This document shows, piece after piece, positions 60,611 through 64,000 of a DNA stretch of 64,000 nt. Source of the stretch: Pseudomonas capeferrum (GTDB lineage Bacteria > Pseudomonadota > Gammaproteobacteria > Pseudomonadales > Pseudomonadaceae); contig NZ_JMIT01000004.1 in assembly GCF_000731675.1 (NCBI RefSeq), positions 372,001-436,000 of the forward strand. Reading direction: 5' to 3'. The notes below the pieces were generated by a model. That model did no database searches. It saw only the letters and a list, made by a program, of their open reading frames with translations, and was not told where the DNA came from. How positions within the stretch are numbered: the stretch's first letter is position 1; the number at the start of each line of letters is the position of its first letter. A program made the position numbers and the translations under genes.

Positions 60611-62686
60611 TCAGACCTGTTCGAGCATCAAGCCGGAAATCCGCCGTACCTTGCGTGACACCGCCTCTTCGAATATGCCCTGGCGTGGCTCGATCAGGCT
60701 GAAGCAATGCTTGGCCCGGGTGATGCCGGTGTACACCAGCTCCTTGGTCAACACCGGGTTGAGGGCATCCGGCAGCACCAGCGCGGTATGGCTGAACTCC
60801 GAGCCCTGGGACTTGTGCACGGTCATGGCAAACACGGTTTCCACCTCGTTGAGCCGGCTTGGCAAGACAAAACGTACTCCGCCGTTGCCATCGTTACGCG
60901 GGAAGGCCACCCGCAGCAGCGGCTCGCCCCGCTCATCCGGCAGGCGCAAGGCGATGCCGATGTCACCGTTCATCAGGCCCAGGCCATAATCGTTGCGCGT
61001 CACCAGCACGGGCCGGCCCTCGTACCAGGGCTGCTGGGCGTCGATCAGCCCGGCATTGTGCAGCACCCGAGCCACCCGCTCATTGAGGCCCTCCACCCCC
61101 CAAGCGCCCCGGCGTACCGCACAGAGCAGCTGGAAGTCCTCGAAACCGTGCAGTACCTTGCTTGCCCATTGCTCCCACAGTGGGTCGTCATAAGCGGTGC
61201 CAGGTGCCGGCCGATAACGCCCCAGGGTCCGCAGGTAACTGCGATAGCCTTGCGGGCCCTCGGCGCCGCGGTTGAGGCCGTCGAGCAGCAAACGGTCGAA
61301 GGCCCGGTCCTGTTCGTTCTTAAGCGACAGGCCATTCACATCGGGCGGTGGCAGGGCGAGCAGATTGCGCGCCGCATGCGATTCCTGACGGTTGACCAGC
61401 CGAGCCAATTGGCCAATACCGCTGCCCTCGCCGAAGCGCCGGGAAAAACGCAGCATCACCACTTGCTGCGCCAGCGGATTGCGCTGCGCATCACCGGCCA
61501 CCAGGCCACTGCCCTGCAGCGACTGGCCGCCGATCTGCTCCAGCCACGCCTGGGTCGCGGCCGAGTAGCAACCGTCCTCGGCATCCCGGCACAGGTCACC
61601 CAGTACCGCACCCGCCTCGACCGAGGCCAACTGGTCTTTATCACCCAGCAAGATCAGCCGCGCGCGAGGTGGCAGCGCATCGAGCAGGTTGGCCATCATC
61701 TCCAGGTCGATCATCGAGGCCTCGTCCACCACCAGCACGTCCAGTGGCAACGGATTACCCGCATGGTGGCGGAAGTGCCGCGACCCTGGGCGGCTGCCCA
61801 GCAGCCGGTGCACGGTGCTGACCTCGGTGGGGATCTGCCCGCGCACGGCAGTACTGACCTGCAGCCGCTCGACCTGCTGGCCGATGGACTCGGTCAGGCG
61901 CGCCGCCGCCTTGCCGGTCGGCGCGGCCAGGCGAATGCGCAAAGGCCTGCCCTGCTCCACCGCCGGCGCCTGCAGCAAGGCCAGCAACCGCACCACCGTG
62001 GTGGTCTTGCCGGTGCCGGGGCCGCCAGTGATGATGCTGAAGCCGGCCCGGGTCGCCAGGGCGCAGGCAAGCTTTTGCCAATCGACCTGGCCAGCCAGGG
62101 CGCCTTCGTCGAACAACTGGCCCAGGCGAGCCGGCAAGTCGCTGGGCGCTGCCTCGTGCTGGCTCAGGCGCTGGCGCAGGTTGTGGTCGATGCGCCGCTC
62201 GTAGCTCCAGTAGCGGCGCAGGTACAGACGCTCGCCACTGATCACCAGCGGCCGCGCCTGCTGGCCGGGTGTGTCACCACTGGCCACCAGTGGGCTGGCC
62301 GCGATGCGCTGACGCCAGGCCTGAAGGTCCAGACCGGCAAGCAGTTGCGAAGGCAACAGCAAGGGGCCGATCAGGGCGTCACCTTCCGGCGGCAGCGACA
62401 GCGCGAAGTCTGGCTCGGCCAGGGTCTGCTGCAGGTCCAGGCAGACATGCCCATGGCCCAGCTGATGGCTTGCCAAGGCTGCCGCCAGCAACAGCAACGG
62501 ATCGCTGCCGGGCGCACGTTCTTCGAGAAACGACACGAAGGCACGGTCGAGGGCACGCAGCCAGCCACGCTCGACCCAACGGTCCAGCAGTAGCAGCAGG
62601 TCGCCGCTGTCGCGCTGCGGCGCGAGGGCCAGCAGGTGCTCGGCATGCAAGGGGGTGGGCAACAGGTCGGTGAGGCTTCGGCTCAT
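60611..62686 (-). CDS. recD: Exodeoxyribonuclease V alpha subunit
   Basis: 691 residues. Walker A GGPGTGKTT (221-229), DEASMIDLEMM as Walker B, and the C-terminal TVHKSQGSEF helicase motif. RecD is the fast 5'-3' helicase of RecBCD, used in double-strand break repair. Its start overlaps the stop of recB by 4 bases (ATGA), the usual recB-recD coupling. Confidence 0.95.
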   Translation of the reverse strand: MSRSLTDLLPTPLHAEHLLALAPQRDSGDLLLLLDRWVERGWLRALDRAFVSFLEERAPGSDPLLLLAAALASHQLGHGHVCLDLQQTLAEPDFALSLPPEGDALIGPLLLPSQLLAGLDLQAWRQRIAASPLVASGDTPGQQARPLVISGERLYLRRYWSYERRIDHNLRQRLSQHEAAPSDLPARLGQLFDEGALAGQVDWQKLACALATRAGFSIITGGPGTGKTTTVVRLLALLQAPAVEQGRPLRIRLAAPTGKAAARLTESIGQQVERLQVSTAVRGQIPTEVSTVHRLLGSRPGSRHFRHHAGNPLPLDVLVVDEASMIDLEMMANLLDALPPRARLILLGDKDQLASVEAGAVLGDLCRDAEDGCYSAATQAWLEQIGGQSLQGSGLVAGDAQRNPLAQQVVMLRFSRRFGEGSGIGQLARLVNRQESHAARNLLALPPPDVNGLSLKNEQDRAFDRLLLDGLNRGAEGPQGYRSYLRTLGRYRPAPGTAYDDPLWEQWASKVLHGFEDFQLLCAVRRGAWGVEGLNERVARVLHNAGLIDAQQPWYEGRPVLVTRNDYGLGLMNGDIGIALRLPDERGEPLLRVAFPRNDGNGGVRFVLPSRLNEVETVFAMTVHKSQGSEFSHTALVLPDALNPVLTKELVYTGITRAKHCFSLIEPRQGIFEEAVSRKVRRISGLMLEQV

Positions 62687-64000
62687 GGCGCGGCTCCGGC
62701 AAACAGGTCCTGCTGCTCGGGCGCAGACTCACCCCGGAACAGTGCATCGAGTGCTTCGATCAGCACACGCGGCGGCTTGGCGAAGTACACGCCATGGCCG
62801 CTGCTGCTGGCACCACGCAGGAAGATGAACAGGGCGCCGCCGACATGGCGGTCGTAATCGTAATCAGGCAGCCGGGCGCGCAACTGACGGTGCAGGGCCA
62901 GCAGATACAGGACGTACTGCAAGTCGTAGCGATGCTCGAGGATGGCTTTTTCCATGGCCAAGCTGTCGTAAGCCTGGACGTCCGGGCCCAGCCAGTTGGA
63001 TTTGTAATCGGCCACGTAATAGCGCCCGTCCAGTTCGAAGGCCAGGTCGATAAACCCCTTGAACATGCCGTTGAGCAACGTCGGTTGCGCCGCCGGGCGC
63101 GCATGGCCTGGGTGGGTGTGGCGCGCCACCAGCCGATCGAGCTGTTCGGCGTCGACCTGATGGCTGGCGAACCAGAACTCCATTTCGATCTGGTAATGAC
63201 GCAACTGCGCAAGGGTCAGGCTTACTTCCTGGCCCAGGACAGGCATTGGTTCGTTCAGCAACTGGTGCAGCCAGGGCGTCAGCGTCGCGATCCAGCCGGT
63301 CCAGTCACGCCGATTGCAGCGCTGCCCGACGGTGCGTTCGATCAGTTCAAGGTTGCCGCTGACCTCGGCGAAACCTTCACGGCCGGCCCACTCCAGCAGG
63401 CCGTGCAGGAAGGTGCCGGGGTTCGGCCCCCGCGGGAAGCGGTGGATATCGCCGCCTTCTGCCGGCAACTCGCGCAGTACCTGGGCGTCGACCACTTCGT
63501 CATCCAACAGTTGCTGGGCCTGCGAGCTGTCGGCGCCGAGAGTCTGCTCGCCGACGCGCAGGGCACTGTAGGACGCGATCCACCAGTTCTCTGCGGCCGC
63601 CCGCCGGGGTTTGCGCGCAGGCAGCAGCTCACGTTCGGCATGCGGCATGCGATACCCCTGATCGTCGGCCAGCGGCAGCGGCGGGCAGGCAATGTACGGG
63701 CAGGCCGATGCCAACGCCTGCAGCCAGCCCGCCAGTTGCTCGGAACTCGGCAGGGCAAGGCCACCGCCCAGCAGGTAACCGAGCGCCGAACGGTGCAGTT
63801 GCGAGTGCTTCTGGTTGCCGCGTTTCAGGTCGGCGACGCCAAGCCAGCAGGCATGCTGGGCGCGGGTCAGAGCCACATAGAGCAGGCGCAGGTCTTCGGC
63901 CAGGCGCTCGTAATCGGCCCGGGCGATCTGCTCTTGATCAGGCGTAAGGGTCAGGTGGGCGTTGCCTTGGCTGTCATGCCAGGCCAACGGCAGGCGCGTA
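62683..64000 (-). CDS. recB: Exodeoxyribonuclease V beta subunit, C-terminal part (cut by window edge)
   Basis: About 438 C-terminal residues of RecB; the gene begins beyond the right edge. It contains the end of the helicase domain (LRLLYVALTRAQHACWLGVA) and the nuclease domain with GFIDLAFELDGRYYVADYKS, where the Asp and the D-x-K of DYK are the metal-binding nuclease residues. Ends by overlapping recD. No defect visible in the part present. Confidence 0.95.
   Translation of the reverse strand, partial: TRLPLAWHDSQGNAHLTLTPDQEQIARADYERLAEDLRLLYVALTRAQHACWLGVADLKRGNQKHSQLHRSALGYLLGGGLALPSSEQLAGWLQALASACPYIACPPLPLADDQGYRMPHAERELLPARKPRRAAAENWWIASYSALRVGEQTLGADSSQAQQLLDDEVVDAQVLRELPAEGGDIHRFPRGPNPGTFLHGLLEWAGREGFAEVSGNLELIERTVGQRCNRRDWTGWIATLTPWLHQLLNEPMPVLGQEVSLTLAQLRHYQIEMEFWFASHQVDAEQLDRLVARHTHPGHARPAAQPTLLNGMFKGFIDLAFELDGRYYVADYKSNWLGPDVQAYDSLAMEKAILEHRYDLQYVLYLLALHRQLRARLPDYDYDRHVGGALFIFLRGASSSGHGVYFAKPPRVLIEALDALFRGESAPEQQDLFAGAAP

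Noticed and set aside
60707..62593. Rightward open frame of 628 codons opposite recD
   Set aside because: Antisense shadow of recD, which has all helicase motifs.

Overview
The window looks like a chromosome segment of a Pseudomonas from the P. putida group. This rests on gene content and order (hmgA/hmgR, lrgAB, short LOV plus class II LitR-type MerR, folM-DUF1244-hopJ, fabV, cstA/ybdD, radA-mscL-fpr-ppoR-rlmG-cioAB, pcaHG-ypfJ-mcpS-ggt, mmsAB, yfiRNB, recD-recB), on high GC with GC-rich third codon positions, and on P. putida-style REP hairpins between genes. The comparison with strain KT2440 is from memory, not from a search. No tRNA, rRNA, CRISPR array, prophage or insertion sequence was seen.

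Layout. 1-5120: homogentisate dioxygenase (cut by the left edge) divergent from its IclR repressor with a clear operator, then an Asp-nucleophile hydrolase, lrgAB and its divergent LysR, and a flavodoxin. 5230-9260: a broken blue-light LOV photoreceptor gene, a PilZ-like protein, an intact LitR-like MerR regulator, a monooxygenase-fold membrane protein, folM, DUF1244 and HopJ. 9259-19140: hydrolase, FabV, orphan HTH protein, cytochrome b561-like plus PepSY pair, thiolase, SDR, a MetE N-domain-only protein, an MTHFR-like protein, and the CobW/YbdD/CstA set. 21500-29460: a broken LPMO-like gene, PilZ protein, NCS2 purine permease, RadA, MscL, ferredoxin-NADP reductase, the LuxR solo PpoR, RlmG. 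29300-36090: cyanide-insensitive oxidase with an ANR box, MFS exporter, second NCS2 permease overlapping trmA. 36145-44950: LysR plus cupin, pcaHG with a PcaQ-type box, metallopeptidase, McpS chemoreceptor, Ggt, LysR. 45039-47870: MdaB, YgiN-like, TauE, LysR. 47952-53665: a six-gene lipid cluster resembling E. coli ynbABCD with extra genes. 53860-64000: cupin, mmsBA and LysR, yfiRNB c-di-GMP module, recD and the 3' part of recB.

Themes. Aromatic and amino-acid catabolism (hmgA, pcaHG, mmsAB) sits with matched transport and chemotaxis (McpS, CstA, two NCS2 permeases). c-di-GMP is represented by YfiN (GGDEF) and two PilZ-like proteins. The most notable observations are two genes broken by internal deletions (the LOV photosensor beside its presumed LitR-type partner, and an LPMO-like protein), the uncharacterised ynb-like lipid cluster with unusual active-site substitutions, and a stand-alone N-terminal half of MetE beside an MTHFR-like gene.
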